Position numbers and translations under genes: made by a program
DNA from: Aliidiomarina sp047920995
GTDB lineage: Bacteria; Pseudomonadota; Gammaproteobacteria; Enterobacterales; Alteromonadaceae
Direction of reading: 5' to 3'
Length of the DNA stretch: 36,020 nt
Assembly: GCF_047920995.1 (NCBI RefSeq)
Contig: NZ_JBLRWZ010000027.1
Span: 1-36,020 of the forward strand
Shown here: one piece after another, positions 8,193-17,099 of the stretch
Position numbering within the stretch: the first letter of the stretch is position 1
How the letters are laid out: each line of letters starts with the position of its first letter
Notes under the pieces: generated by a model
Databases searched by the model: none
Seen by the model: only the letters and a program-made list of their open reading frames with translations
Told to the model about the DNA's origin: nothing

Positions 8193-9704
8193 ATGTGTGG
8201 TGTTGTCGGGATCGTAGGGAATCAACCAATTAATCAAGCGCTCTACGATGGTTTGACGATGCTGCAGCATCGGGGACAAGATGCTGCAGGTATCATGACG
8301 ATTGATGGCCAAACGCTGCGCCTACGTAAATCGAACGGCCTGGTGCGTGATGTTTTTCATACGCGCCACATGCGTCGTTTGAGCGGTAATATGGGCATCG
8401 GCCACGTGCGCTATCCAACGGCCGGAACTAGCAGTTCTGCTGAAGCGCAACCGTTCTACGTTAACTCGCCGTTTGGTATTGCTATGGCGCATAACGGTAA
8501 TCTTACTAATGCTGCAGAGCTGCAGGCGGCATTGTTCGAGAAGGCTCGCCGGCACATTAATACGTCATCAGATTCCGAGATATTACTGAATATTTTTGCT
8601 TATGAGCTTATGGAAACAAAGCAGCTTGAATTAAGCAAAGATGATGTGTTTGGTGCAATTAGCCGAGTTCACGAACAAGTACGCGGTGCCTATGGCGTTG
8701 TGGCCGTTATTATTGGCCACGGGCTGGTAGCATTTCGTGATCCGCATGGCATTCGGCCATTGGCGCTCGGTAAGCGGGAAACACCGCAAGGCACCGAATA
8801 TATGGTGGCCTCAGAAAGTGTGGCTATTGATGGTACTGGCTTCAAGTATGAGCGCGATGTAGAGCCGGGCGAGGCCATCTATATTACTGAGGAAGGTGAG
8901 TTTTATAGCCAGCAATGTGCGGCCAACCCAGTGCACAACCCTTGTATTTTTGAATATGTATACTTTGCACGTCCGGATTCATTTATTGATGGTGTTTCTG
9001 TGTACGCAAGCCGAATTAACATGGGCCGTAAGTTGGGCGAAAAAATCCAACGTGATTTTGCTCACTTAGATATTGATGTGATTATTCCGATTCCGGAAAC
9101 CGCCTGTGATATCGCGCTGGAGATGTCTCGCGTATTGGGCATTCCCTACCGCCAAGGGTTTGTAAAAAATCGCTACATCGGCCGCACATTTATCATGCCT
9201 GGGCAAACTCAGCGCCGTAAATCAGTGCGCCGTAAACTAAATGCGATTGGTGCCGAGTTTAAGGGTAAGAACGTGTTGCTGGTTGACGATTCTATTGTAC
9301 GTGGCACTACATCTGAACAAATTATTGAAATGGCTCGTGAAGCAGGCGCGAACAAAGTGTACTTTGCTTCTGCGGCGCCGGAAATTCGTTACCCAAATGT
9401 GTTTGGTATTGATATGCCAAGCGCGAATGAATTGATTGGCTATGGTAGAGAAGTAGATGAGATCTCGGCGATTATTAAAGCAGATGGTCTTATTTATCAG
9501 GAGCTCAGCGATTTAATTGCCGCAGTAGGTTCAGAAAACCCTAACATTAAAGAGTTCGAAACATCGGTATTCAATGGTGTATATGTAACGGGTGATATTA
9601 ACCAAGCGTATCTTGATCGGCTCGATGCAGCACGAAACGACACTGCAAGAGCGGAAGATGACCAAGAGAGTACCAATCCAGAGCTCTACAATGAGGGCGA
9701 TTAA
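8193..9704 (+). CDS. purF: Amidophosphoribosyltransferase PurF
   Basis: First committed step of purine synthesis: PRPP plus glutamine to 5-phosphoribosylamine. The N-terminus MCGVVGIVG places the nucleophile Cys at position 2, exposed after Met removal, as in class II glutamine amidotransferases. HRGQDAAGI and RYPTAGTS line the glutaminase site. VLLVDDSIVRGTTS (about 361-374) is the PRPP-binding loop of type I phosphoribosyltransferases. At 503 residues it matches E. coli (505). It follows cvpA after 18 bases with an AGAGGG ribosome site, and its stop overlaps the next ATG by one base. Confidence 0.97.
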   Translation: MCGVVGIVGNQPINQALYDGLTMLQHRGQDAAGIMTIDGQTLRLRKSNGLVRDVFHTRHMRRLSGNMGIGHVRYPTAGTSSSAEAQPFYVNSPFGIAMAHNGNLTNAAELQAALFEKARRHINTSSDSEILLNIFAYELMETKQLELSKDDVFGAISRVHEQVRGAYGVVAVIIGHGLVAFRDPHGIRPLALGKRETPQGTEYMVASESVAIDGTGFKYERDVEPGEAIYITEEGEFYSQQCAANPVHNPCIFEYVYFARPDSFIDGVSVYASRINMGRKLGEKIQRDFAHLDIDVIIPIPETACDIALEMSRVLGIPYRQGFVKNRYIGRTFIMPGQTQRRKSVRRKLNAIGAEFKGKNVLLVDDSIVRGTTSEQIIEMAREAGANKVYFASAAPEIRYPNVFGIDMPSANELIGYGREVDEISAIIKADGLIYQELSDLIAAVGSENPNIKEFETSVFNGVYVTGDINQAYLDRLDAARNDTARAEDDQESTNPELYNEGD

Positions 9705-10564
9705 TGGGTTTTGTGAAAGCATTTGCTTTACTCCTAGTTGTTTTATTTAGCACACCTACTTATGCAGAGGTTCTGTATAAGGTGAGTTATGGAGAACAAC
9801 AATGGTGGGTGCTTGGAACAATTCATATTGGCGAGCCTGATATGCAATTATCCAAGCAGAGTAAGCAAGCCTTTAGTGAGAGTGCAGAGGTGTGGTTTGA
9901 ACTCTCACCAGATGAGCTGCAACGCGCTGCATTGTTACTCTTTCAGCAAGGTGCGTCTGCAACCACTTTATCCTCTCAGGTTGAGCCTGAGCTTTGGCAG
10001 CGTTTTGAAACTTCCTTATCCGAGCATGGCATTGTAGCTGGCGCCTTTAATAATCTGGAACCATGGCTAATGGAGATTATGGTGTTAATGCAATTAGCGT
10101 TAACCGAAGGCTTTGATGTTGAATACGGTTCGGAAGCACAACTGATACAATGGGCGGTTGCGCAGAATACACCTATGTTTGGCTTTGAAACAGCACAAAA
10201 CCAAATTGATGCGTTGCGAACTGGCAATGAACAATCCGTTACAGAAGCGATTGAAGAATTACTGGAATCATTGCACAACGGAGCAGCTGAAATCACTATG
10301 TTGGCTGATGCCTGGCGGGCTGGGGATTTACAAGAACTTATGCTGCTGGTGCGTGATAGTATGAATGAACGCCAGCTTGAGGCACTTTTATGGCAGCGCA
10401 ATTTGGCTTGGTTTGCGAGGTTGCAAACGATGTTAGATGAAACTGATTCGGCTATTCGTATGATTGCGGTGGGCGCAGCTCACTTAGGTGATGAGTTTGG
10501 CTTATTGCAGTTATTCCAAGATGCTGGCGCAGAAATTAAAAACTACTCTACAGCTGCACAGTGA
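9704..10564 (+). CDS. TraB/GumN (ChaN-like fold) family exported protein
   Basis: Exported protein of the TraB/GumN family; some members are metal-dependent proteases (TIKI in animals), and bacterial ones are largely uncharacterised. A signal peptide ends near TPTYA-E (residue 21). The two family motifs are present: GTIHIGEP (38-45) with the conserved His, and GAAHLGDEFGLL near residue 256. Length 286 is normal. The start ATG overlaps the purF stop (TAATG), so it is translationally coupled to purF, though a metabolic link is not obvious. A strong terminator follows directly, marking the end of the operon. Confidence 0.8.
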   Translation: MGFVKAFALLLVVLFSTPTYAEVLYKVSYGEQQWWVLGTIHIGEPDMQLSKQSKQAFSESAEVWFELSPDELQRAALLLFQQGASATTLSSQVEPELWQRFETSLSEHGIVAGAFNNLEPWLMEIMVLMQLALTEGFDVEYGSEAQLIQWAVAQNTPMFGFETAQNQIDALRTGNEQSVTEAIEELLESLHNGAAEITMLADAWRAGDLQELMLLVRDSMNERQLEALLWQRNLAWFARLQTMLDETDSAIRMIAVGAAHLGDEFGLLQLFQDAGAEIKNYSTAAQ

Positions 10565-10580
10565 ACGCCAATTTTAAAGT

Positions 10581-10610
10581 AAAAAAACCGGGCTAACGCC
10601 CGGTTTTTTT
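10581..10610. terminator. Bidirectional Rho-independent terminator
   Basis: AAAAAAACCGGGC (10581-10593) and GCCCGGTTTTTTT (10598-10610) are perfect complements around a TAAC loop. It serves both the purF operon (plus strand) and astB (minus strand), which converge here. Confidence 0.95.
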
Positions 10611-10619
10611 ATGGGAATA

Positions 10620-11957
10620 TTAATCCTGTTGAAACGGATATACCGATCCTAGGTGTAAAATCTGCGTTAATTCATCAAGTGCGGTGCGTGATTCATCCAG
10701 TAAGCTCGGGTCAATAAGATCATCGCTGGAAAGTTCATCACGGTAGTGTTTATCTACCCATTGATTTAAGCGCGAGAACAGCGCATCGGTAAGAATTACA
10801 TGTGGATTCACGGCGGCTAACTCTTGGTCATTAAGGGCAACCCGTAATCTTAAGCATGCAGGGCCACCACCGTTACGCATGCTTTGTTTTACGTCAAAGA
10901 AACGTACATCTTTAATCGGCGTATTACCGGCGATTAGGCTTTCTAAGTACGCTTTTACTCCCGGGTGTTCTTCGCACTCTGTAGGCGCAATAATAATCAT
11001 GTGGCCGGGTTTAAGGGTAATTAATTGGGTATTAAATAAATAGGTTTTTACTGCATCTTCAACACTTACAGCACTGGTTGGCACCTTAATGAAGTGCATT
11101 GGTTGGCCAAGCTTCGCCTCAAGCTCCGCGAAACCTTGCTGCTCATGCAAAAATGCTTGTTCGTGATAGAACATCACGTTTTGATTGCCCACTGCAATCA
11201 CGTCGTTATGGAATACACCTTGATCAATTACGGCAGGATTCTGTTGCATGAACACAACATTCTCATCGCTAAGGCCATGCAAGCGAGCAATGGCTGCGGA
11301 AGCTTCGTAGGTTTGCCGCGCAGGGTATTGTTGTGGTGCTGGCTTACTGCTATCAAAAGCGTAACGGCCGTATACAAATAGCTCTACGCCGGCGTTGCCA
11401 TACTCATGGCAAAACCGCGTATGATTAGCGGCACCTTCATCACCAAAGTGTTCATTGTCTGGCAAATGTTGATGATGTTCAAAATAGCGTGAATTGGCAA
11501 ACATGGCCTGCAAAATACGGCCTGTTGTTTGCGGCTCTAAGGAGCGATGGAATTTATTGGTTAAGTTGGCTGGTGTAAAGTGAACACGGCCACTCATAGT
11601 ATCGGCACTTGGTGATACAGTTGCTGCATTAGCGGTCCACATACTTGAGGCGGAGCAGCAGGCTCGGAAAATAGCTGGCGCTTCCGCGGCTGCCTTGCGC
11701 AATACTTGCTCGTTGCTGCCCTGAAAACCAAGCCGGCGAAGTGCATAAATATCAGGGCGCTCCTGCGGTGCTAGTACGCCCTGAACCATGCCCATTGCTT
11801 GCAATGCTTTCATTTTGGCAAGCCCTTGCTTCGCAGCTGATTTTGGGCTGGAACTACTTTTTGCATTGCTCAATGAGGCAACATTACCGAATGAAAGGCC
11901 TGCATAATTGTGGGTTGGGCCAACTAAACCGTCAAAGTTCACTTCAAAATGTTGCAT
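10620..11957 (-). CDS. astB: N-succinylarginine dihydrolase AstB
   Basis: Second step of the arginine succinyltransferase pathway: hydrolyses N2-succinylarginine to succinylornithine, ammonia and CO2. It belongs to the guanidine-modifying enzyme superfamily (pentein fold). The N-terminus NFDGLVGPTHNYAGLS is characteristic. The likely catalytic triad is Glu174 in DEGAANH, His250 in VFHNDV and Cys368 in GGGPACLRLR, close to E. coli positions (174, 248, 365). At 445 residues it matches the family. The remaining ast genes are not in the window, so the pathway is split. It is transcribed away from topA from its own promoter. Confidence 0.96.
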   Translation of the reverse strand: MQHFEVNFDGLVGPTHNYAGLSFGNVASLSNAKSSSSPKSAAKQGLAKMKALQAMGMVQGVLAPQERPDIYALRRLGFQGSNEQVLRKAAAEAPAIFRACCSASSMWTANAATVSPSADTMSGRVHFTPANLTNKFHRSLEPQTTGRILQAMFANSRYFEHHQHLPDNEHFGDEGAANHTRFCHEYGNAGVELFVYGRYAFDSSKPAPQQYPARQTYEASAAIARLHGLSDENVVFMQQNPAVIDQGVFHNDVIAVGNQNVMFYHEQAFLHEQQGFAELEAKLGQPMHFIKVPTSAVSVEDAVKTYLFNTQLITLKPGHMIIIAPTECEEHPGVKAYLESLIAGNTPIKDVRFFDVKQSMRNGGGPACLRLRVALNDQELAAVNPHVILTDALFSRLNQWVDKHYRDELSSDDLIDPSLLDESRTALDELTQILHLGSVYPFQQD

Positions 11958-12013
11958 GGGTATTGAACGCTCCCTGATATTTTTTGGTATTACTTGGTGC
12001 TGAGAATGTGGCC

Positions 12014-12019
12014 ATTATA
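12014..12019 (-). promoter_or_regulatory. -10 element of the astB promoter
   Basis: Read on the minus strand, this is a perfect TATAAT, about 57 bases before the astB start. The -35 is weak (TTTCAA or GTTTCA at a spacing of 16-17), so an activator may be needed. Confidence 0.5.
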
Positions 12020-12180
12020 CGCATCCTTGGCCAGGTTGAAACCCTGTCTTGGCGAGGGTCTTGCCGAGTTCTATGAGGTTTTGCTTAAGTATGCAGTTTC
12101 AGTTTGTTTTTAAGCTGTTTCACGATTGTGGGTTGTTTCTTGTCGCCATTCCCTATATATCTTTAAAAAAGGAAGCCACT

Positions 12181-12249
12181 GTGGATTTGCTTACCAGTAA
12201 TCGTTTTACACGATTCTGGCGTATGTTTGCCAAAGCATTTTGTAAGTGA
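12181..12249 (+). CDS. Possible 22-residue peptide upstream of topA
   Basis: I do not recognise this peptide. A GTG start is preceded by AAGGAAG at good spacing, and the frame encodes 22 residues (MDLLTSNRFTRFW... ending AKAFCK), basic and amphipathic with one Cys. A possible promoter lies just upstream (TTGTTT near 12135 and TATATC near 12158). The frame also extends further 5' from a TTG at 12049 with no supporting ribosome site. It ends 14 bases before the topA -35. It could be a real small protein, a leader peptide, or chance; the 12020-12263 stretch holds nothing else I can support. Confidence 0.25.
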   Translation: MDLLTSNRFTRFWRMFAKAFCK

Positions 12250-12263
12250 ATTGCGCAGAGTTC

Positions 12264-12292
12264 TTGAAATATTGTGTTTGAAGGTTTATACA
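12264..12292 (+). promoter_or_regulatory. topA promoter
   Basis: TTGAAA (12264-12269) and TATACA (12287-12292) are exactly 17 bases apart, about 56 bases before the topA start. The -35 sits in CTTGAAA, which also fits a sigma-32 -35, but no CCCCAT-like -10 follows; sigma-70 is the better reading. Confidence 0.6.
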
Positions 12293-12347
12293 GAAGCCAA
12301 ATTACGTATCTAATCATTTGCAGCATAAAAAAGAGATAACCGACTTC

Positions 12348-15056
12348 ATGGGTAAAGCGCTAGTAATTGTCGAATCCCCCGCAAAAGCGAAAACGATCAA
12401 TAAATACCTTGGCTCTGATTTCATTGTGAAATCGAGTGTTGGTCATGTTCGAGACCTGCCAACTAAAAGCGGCAGTAAGGCCCCAACGAAATCGCCTTCT
12501 GAAGTGCGCAATATGTCGGCTGAGGAAAAAGCAAAATATAAGCAAAGGCGCGATTATCAGAATTTAGTATCACGCATGGGAATCGATCCTGAGCATGGCT
12601 GGGAGCCGCATTACGAAGTGCTGCCGGGCAAAGAAAAGGTAGTAAAGGAATTACAAAGTTTAGCCAAGAAAGCCGACCGCGTTTATCTCGCAACGGATTT
12701 AGATCGCGAAGGGGAAGCGATTGCATGGCATTTACGTGAACTAATTGGTGGCAGCGACGATCGTTATCAACGAGTGGTATTTAATGAAATTACCAAAAAA
12801 GCAATCCAACAGGCATTTTCTGAACCTGCAGAATTAAATATTTCCCGCGTTAATGCGCAGCAAACCCGCCGCTTTTTAGACCGGGTTGTTGGTTTCATGC
12901 TTTCCCCGTTACTATGGAAAAAGGTAGCTCGCGGTCTTTCTGCTGGGCGTGTGCAATCGGTAGCTGTGCGTTTAGTAGTAGAACGCGAGCGAGAAATTAA
13001 AGCCTTTGTGCCGGAAGAATTCTGGGATATTCACGCTGATCTGGCGGCCCAGCAAGATCAAGTACGCTTCGCAGTTGCCCGGCATAAGGGAACTGCGTTC
13101 AAGCCGGTAAATGAAGCGCAAGCGATGGCAGCGGTTGCAGCGTTAGAAAATGCTCGTTACACAGTTGCCGATCGAGAAGATAAGCCAACGTCGAGCCGAG
13201 CTTCGGCACCATTCATTACCTCCACCCTGCAACAAGCTGCCAGTACGCGCTTAGGATTTGGGGTGAAGAAAACCATGATGATGGCGCAGCGATTATATGA
13301 AGCAGGTTACATTACTTACATGCGAACCGATTCAACTCACTTAAGCCAAGATGCATTAAGTGGATTGCGTAATTTTATTGAGAAAGAGTACGGCAAACCC
13401 TATTTGCCTGAGAAACCAAATTTCTATGGCTCAAAATCGAACGCACAAGAAGCTCACGAAGCGATTCGCCCATCTGATGTGAATGTTCGTTCTAACAAGT
13501 TAAATGGCATGGAGCGCGATGCGGAGCGCTTGTACGAGCTGATTTGGCGCCAGTTTGTTGCCTGCCAGATGATGCCAGCGAAATATGATGCCACTACTAT
13601 CACTGTGCAAGCAGATGATTATGAACTGAAAGCACGCGGTAGAGTGATGCGTTTCGATGGTTGGACACGGGTGCAACCGCCAATGAGCCGCAAAGGAGCT
13701 GAAGATACTCCATTACCAGATCTGCAAAAAGGGGCGGAGCTCGCACTTGTTGCTCTTGACCCACAGCAACATTTCACCAAGCCGCCAGCACGGTTTGGTG
13801 AAGCCTCATTAGTGAAGGAACTTGAAAAGCGCGGTATTGGCCGGCCATCAACTTATGCCTCGATTATTTCCACGATTCAAGATCGTGGCTATGTTCGGGT
13901 GGATAGTAGACGTTTTTATGCCGAGAAAATGGGTGAAATCGTAACAGATCGGCTTACTGAGAACTTCAAAGATCTAATGAGTTACAACTTTACCGCTGAG
14001 ATGGAACAGCGTTTAGATGATATAGCCGAAGGCAAGCAAGATTGGAAAACGGCTCTAGACGAGTTCTATCACGAATTTAAAGATCGTTTGGAAGCTGCAG
14101 AAGAGCCTGAAGATGCGGGTGGCATGCGTGCTAATCAAATGGTTGAAACCGATATTGCATGTCCGAAATGTGGCCGCAATATGGGCATTCGCACGGCCTC
14201 TACTGGGGTATTCTTGGGCTGTTCTGGGTACAATTTGCCTCCGAAAGAACGTTGTACGCAAACCCTCAATCTTGTGTCCGGTGAAGAAGCAGTAAAAGTT
14301 TCTGAAGACGATGATGGTGAGGCGGAAGCATTAGCCTTGCGTGCGAAAAAGCGCTGCGAAAAATGCGGCACAGCCATGGATTCTTATCTACTTGATAAAG
14401 ACCGCAAATTACATGTTTGTGGTAATAATCCAGTGTGTGATGGCTACTTGATCGAAAAGGGTACATTTAAAATTAAGGGTTATGATGGCCCATTGATCGA
14501 ATGTGATCGTTGCGGTAGTGATATGCAACTGAAATCAGGCCGTTTTGGTAAGTATTTTGGTTGTACCAATGATGAGTGTAAGAACACCCGCAAATTATTA
14601 AAAAGCGGTGAAGCGGCGCCACCTCGGGAAGATCCAGTGCACTTGCCGGAATTACCTTGTGAGCAATCAGATGCATACTTTGTGTTGCGTGATGGGGCAT
14701 CAGGGATTTTTATGTCGGCAAGCACCTTCCCAAGATCCCGGGAAACCCGTGCGGTAACAGTGAAAGAATTGCAGCGCTTTAAAGATCGCTTACCAGAGAA
14801 GTTCCATTATCTTGCTGCGGCACCAGCCGAAGATAAAGATGGGCGAGATGCGGTAGTTCGGTATAGCCGGAAAAATAAAAAACAGTACGTTATGACCGAA
14901 GAAAATGGCAAAGCAACTGGTTGGCAAGCACACTATGAAAATGGCGGCTGGATTGTGGAAGAGGGTAAAAGCGCTTCTAGCAAAAAGGTCACCAAAAAAG
15001 CAGTGAGTAAAACAACCAAGAACGTGGTTAAAAAGCGTGCAAAGAAGAAAGCGTAG
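12348..15056 (+). CDS. topA: DNA topoisomerase I TopA
   Basis: Type IA topoisomerase that relaxes negative supercoils through a transient 5'-phosphotyrosine break. An N-terminal TOPRIM domain starts at KALVIVESPAKAKTI and includes ATDLDREGEAIAWHL with its acidic triad. The active-site tyrosine is Tyr324 in ITYMRTDST (E. coli Tyr319). Three C-terminal four-cysteine zinc ribbons begin at about Cys605, Cys670 and Cys719, followed by a further C-terminal region and a Lys-rich tail (SSKKVTKKAVSK). At 902 residues it is slightly longer than E. coli (865). ATG 12348 was chosen over TTG 12318 because MGKALVIVESP is the standard N-terminus. Confidence 0.97.
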   Translation: MGKALVIVESPAKAKTINKYLGSDFIVKSSVGHVRDLPTKSGSKAPTKSPSEVRNMSAEEKAKYKQRRDYQNLVSRMGIDPEHGWEPHYEVLPGKEKVVKELQSLAKKADRVYLATDLDREGEAIAWHLRELIGGSDDRYQRVVFNEITKKAIQQAFSEPAELNISRVNAQQTRRFLDRVVGFMLSPLLWKKVARGLSAGRVQSVAVRLVVEREREIKAFVPEEFWDIHADLAAQQDQVRFAVARHKGTAFKPVNEAQAMAAVAALENARYTVADREDKPTSSRASAPFITSTLQQAASTRLGFGVKKTMMMAQRLYEAGYITYMRTDSTHLSQDALSGLRNFIEKEYGKPYLPEKPNFYGSKSNAQEAHEAIRPSDVNVRSNKLNGMERDAERLYELIWRQFVACQMMPAKYDATTITVQADDYELKARGRVMRFDGWTRVQPPMSRKGAEDTPLPDLQKGAELALVALDPQQHFTKPPARFGEASLVKELEKRGIGRPSTYASIISTIQDRGYVRVDSRRFYAEKMGEIVTDRLTENFKDLMSYNFTAEMEQRLDDIAEGKQDWKTALDEFYHEFKDRLEAAEEPEDAGGMRANQMVETDIACPKCGRNMGIRTASTGVFLGCSGYNLPPKERCTQTLNLVSGEEAVKVSEDDDGEAEALALRAKKRCEKCGTAMDSYLLDKDRKLHVCGNNPVCDGYLIEKGTFKIKGYDGPLIECDRCGSDMQLKSGRFGKYFGCTNDECKNTRKLLKSGEAAPPREDPVHLPELPCEQSDAYFVLRDGASGIFMSASTFPRSRETRAVTVKELQRFKDRLPEKFHYLAAAPAEDKDGRDAVVRYSRKNKKQYVMTEENGKATGWQAHYENGGWIVEEGKSASSKKVTKKAVSKTTKNVVKKRAKKKA

Positions 15057-15090
15057 GCACAGCAGGTTAAGCACGTAGATAGTTTAAAAC

Positions 15091-15096
15091 TATAAT
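15091..15096 (+). promoter_or_regulatory. -10 element of a possible pilus operon promoter
   Basis: Perfect TATAAT in the 85-base topA-pilus gap. The best -35 candidates (TTAAGC or TAAGCA, spacing 17-18) match only half the consensus, so an activator or stress sigma factor could be involved. Confidence 0.45.
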
Positions 15097-15099
15097 TAG

Positions 15100-15122
15100 A
15101 ACGCCAATAGGATGTTGGCGTT
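15100..15122 (+). terminator. Hairpin in the topA-pilus gap (weak terminator or leader stem)
   Basis: AACGCCAA (15100-15107) and TTGGCGTT (15115-15122) pair perfectly around a seven-base loop. Only three T then A follow, so termination after topA is likely partial. The predicted start site from the TATAAT at 15091 would fall inside this stem. Confidence 0.5.
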
Positions 15123-15141
15123 TATGCAAAAGGAGTTTGCA

Positions 15142-15570
15142 ATGCATCCGAATCGTTTGGCGATTTCGGCTACGGCCGCTATTATTTTTCTAAGTGTTAT
15201 TTCAGTTTCTGTTTCTGCTACAGAGCTGCCACCTTGCCCACCGCTAAACCTTCCCGTTAAAGCTCCCCTGTTCGTACAGCAAGAGAGTACACCAACTGAG
15301 CAAACTTACTATGAATTGGTAACATTCAACCTCACGCCGGGCCTATTGAAGCCCCAACTTGAATCTTTGCTCAAAGAACATTGGCAAATCCAAAATTTTA
15401 TTTGGCGCGCAGCTCATGGTCATTATTGGCCTACCCATTACAGAATGCAGGCGGCAAGCTGGGATGAACTGCTGGAAATGCTAATCACCCCTTACCAGTT
15501 GCGTATCGCACTGCATGCAAATCACACCGCAGTTATTGATTATCTCCCTGAACAGGGGGGCGTAAAGTGA
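15142..15570 (+). CDS. TcpQ-domain periplasmic protein of the pilus operon (PilL-like)
   Basis: Exported protein of 142 residues: a signal peptide ends near SVSA-TE (about residue 25), then a short Pro-rich stretch. A C-terminal region (about 55-138) resembles the TcpQ/PilL C-terminal domain, which helps the outer-membrane secretin of type IVb pili assemble. Recognition rests on the pattern of a leading leucine-rich helix, W-x-I, IWRAAHGHYW and LLEMLITPYQLRIAL, plus its place as first gene before a secretin. R64 PilL is a longer lipoprotein (about 350 residues); this one has no lipobox and is just the terminal domain. The start ATG 15142 has AAAGGAG seven bases upstream; ATG 15112 and 15124 are in frame but poorer. 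Its stop overlaps the next start. Confidence 0.6.
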   Translation: MHPNRLAISATAAIIFLSVISVSVSATELPPCPPLNLPVKAPLFVQQESTPTEQTYYELVTFNLTPGLLKPQLESLLKEHWQIQNFIWRAAHGHYWPTHYRMQAASWDELLEMLITPYQLRIALHANHTAVIDYLPEQGGVK

Positions 15571-17099
15571 TGTGGCGCCAAACGGCAATCTTGAGTGTGC
15601 TGGCGGCAATGCTGGCAAGTGGCTGTGCTAGCTACGATAGCCAAACGAATAATGCTAAATTTCTAGGCAGCTATAACGCTGCGAAAAGTAGTGCCGAAAC
15701 ACGATTGGCGCAAGCTCATGCAACTCCACCTCCGATATCACAACCTGTGCGAATTGTTCGCGAGCAGGGCTACTTTGTGCCGCCGCTAGCATTACCGGAA
15801 AGTGCCGGGCCTGGATGGTTCAATATTAATCTCGAGTTTGCGTTTCATAATTACCCGCTGCGGCAAGCACTCCATGATATTACCGCTGCACTTGGTGTGA
15901 GTGTGCGGTTGCTGGATCAGATCGATGAGAATTGGCCCATTAGCCTTGAACATCGTGGCTCTATTGGCGAAGCCATTGAGCAAATTAGCTTAATGACCGG
16001 ATTATCTTTTGTAGCAGAAGAGCGGTTAATAACTTGGCGTCAATATGAAATGGCAGAGTTTGACGTTGCTTTCCTTGCTGGTGCAACCAACTTTTTCCTC
16101 GGCGCCGACGCAAGTTCAACAAATTCCGGTGGGCAACAAGGGGGCAATCAGCAACTTGTATTTAGTAGTGGTTTAAATGATGAGTCGTCCCAATACCTCA
16201 ACTTTGCAAGTAGCGCATTATCGGTTTGGGATGATTTAGAAAAAGCATTATCACTATTACTCTCAGAACACGGAGAGGTGGCAGTTAATCAGAGTTCAAC
16301 TTCGGTTCTGGTGCGTGATTTGCCGCAGCATGTAAAACAGATTCGCGAATACTTGATGCAGCAAAATGAACGTTTAACGCGGCAGGTTGCGATTGATGTG
16401 CAGGTGATTGAGGTGATGTTCAATGATTCTCAGCAAGCTGGCATTGATTGGGATTTAGTGTACCAGGTTGCGAGCGGCTCAGGGGTAGTGAATATGCTTA
16501 CGGGAGCGGGCGGAGTTGCTAGCAGTGGTATCGGTTATCAACGTCAAGTAGGGCCAATGTCGGGCTCTACAGCGCTCCTCAATGCACTATCCCAGCAAGG
16601 GGTAGTAGAAGTGAGTAGCCATCCACGATTAGTAACCTTAAATAACCAGATTTCGAAAATTATTCTGGAAGATAACGTGACGTATTTAGCTTCTGCCGGA
16701 ACCAGTTCAACAGCAAACGTTGGTTCCAGTGAATTATTGATTCCCGGAGTAGTAAAAACGGGTTTTGAGTTGTATGTGTTGCCAAAGGTAGCGAATGGTC
16801 AAGTACTATTGCAGCTGTCTACTGCGTTATCCGATTTGAAAGGAATAGATGAAGTTCGCTCCGGAGAAATGTTAATTCAAACACCACAAACTAGCCGCAA
16901 AAAGTTCTTCATGAAGGCAATTGTGGCGGATCAGGAAACCCTGTTAATTTCTGGCTTAGAGAATAGCCGCCAACAATGGGGCCAGCGGCGTAACTTTGGG
17001 TCGTGGTTACTCGGTGGGCAGCGAGAGAATCAACGCCAGCACAGTGAAACTATAATTTTACTCACCCCGAAAATTTTGCCGGCCGGAGCTATGTTATGA
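15570..17099 (+). CDS. pilN: Type IVb pilus secretin lipoprotein, PilN-like
   Basis: Outer-membrane channel for the pilus. A lipobox-type signal (LAAMLASGC) gives lipidated Cys19. An N-terminal secretin/STN-like module lies near NYPLRQALHDITAALGVSV (about 93-111), a Gly/Asn/Gln-rich linker near 183-200, an N-domain near LEKALSLLLSEHGEVAVNQ, and the secretin pore domain runs from about 325 (QVEVSS-like VVEVSSHPRLVTLNNQ) to the end (ETIILLTPKIL). This arrangement matches R64 PilN, BfpB and TcpC. It begins with ATG 15570 (TGATG overlap with the previous stop) after a GGGGGG stretch; GTG 15567 is an equal alternative. The 3' end overlaps the next gene by four bases. Confidence 0.8.
   Translation: MWRQTAILSVLAAMLASGCASYDSQTNNAKFLGSYNAAKSSAETRLAQAHATPPPISQPVRIVREQGYFVPPLALPESAGPGWFNINLEFAFHNYPLRQALHDITAALGVSVRLLDQIDENWPISLEHRGSIGEAIEQISLMTGLSFVAEERLITWRQYEMAEFDVAFLAGATNFFLGADASSTNSGGQQGGNQQLVFSSGLNDESSQYLNFASSALSVWDDLEKALSLLLSEHGEVAVNQSSTSVLVRDLPQHVKQIREYLMQQNERLTRQVAIDVQVIEVMFNDSQQAGIDWDLVYQVASGSGVVNMLTGAGGVASSGIGYQRQVGPMSGSTALLNALSQQGVVEVSSHPRLVTLNNQISKIILEDNVTYLASAGTSSTANVGSSELLIPGVVKTGFELYVLPKVANGQVLLQLSTALSDLKGIDEVRSGEMLIQTPQTSRKKFFMKAIVADQETLLISGLENSRQQWGQRRNFGSWLLGGQRENQRQHSETIILLTPKILPAGAML

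Noticed and set aside
12261..12292. Sigma-32 promoter for topA
   Set aside because: CTTGAAA fits the -35, but the expected CCCCAT-like -10 is missing; the sigma-70 spacing to TATACA fits exactly.
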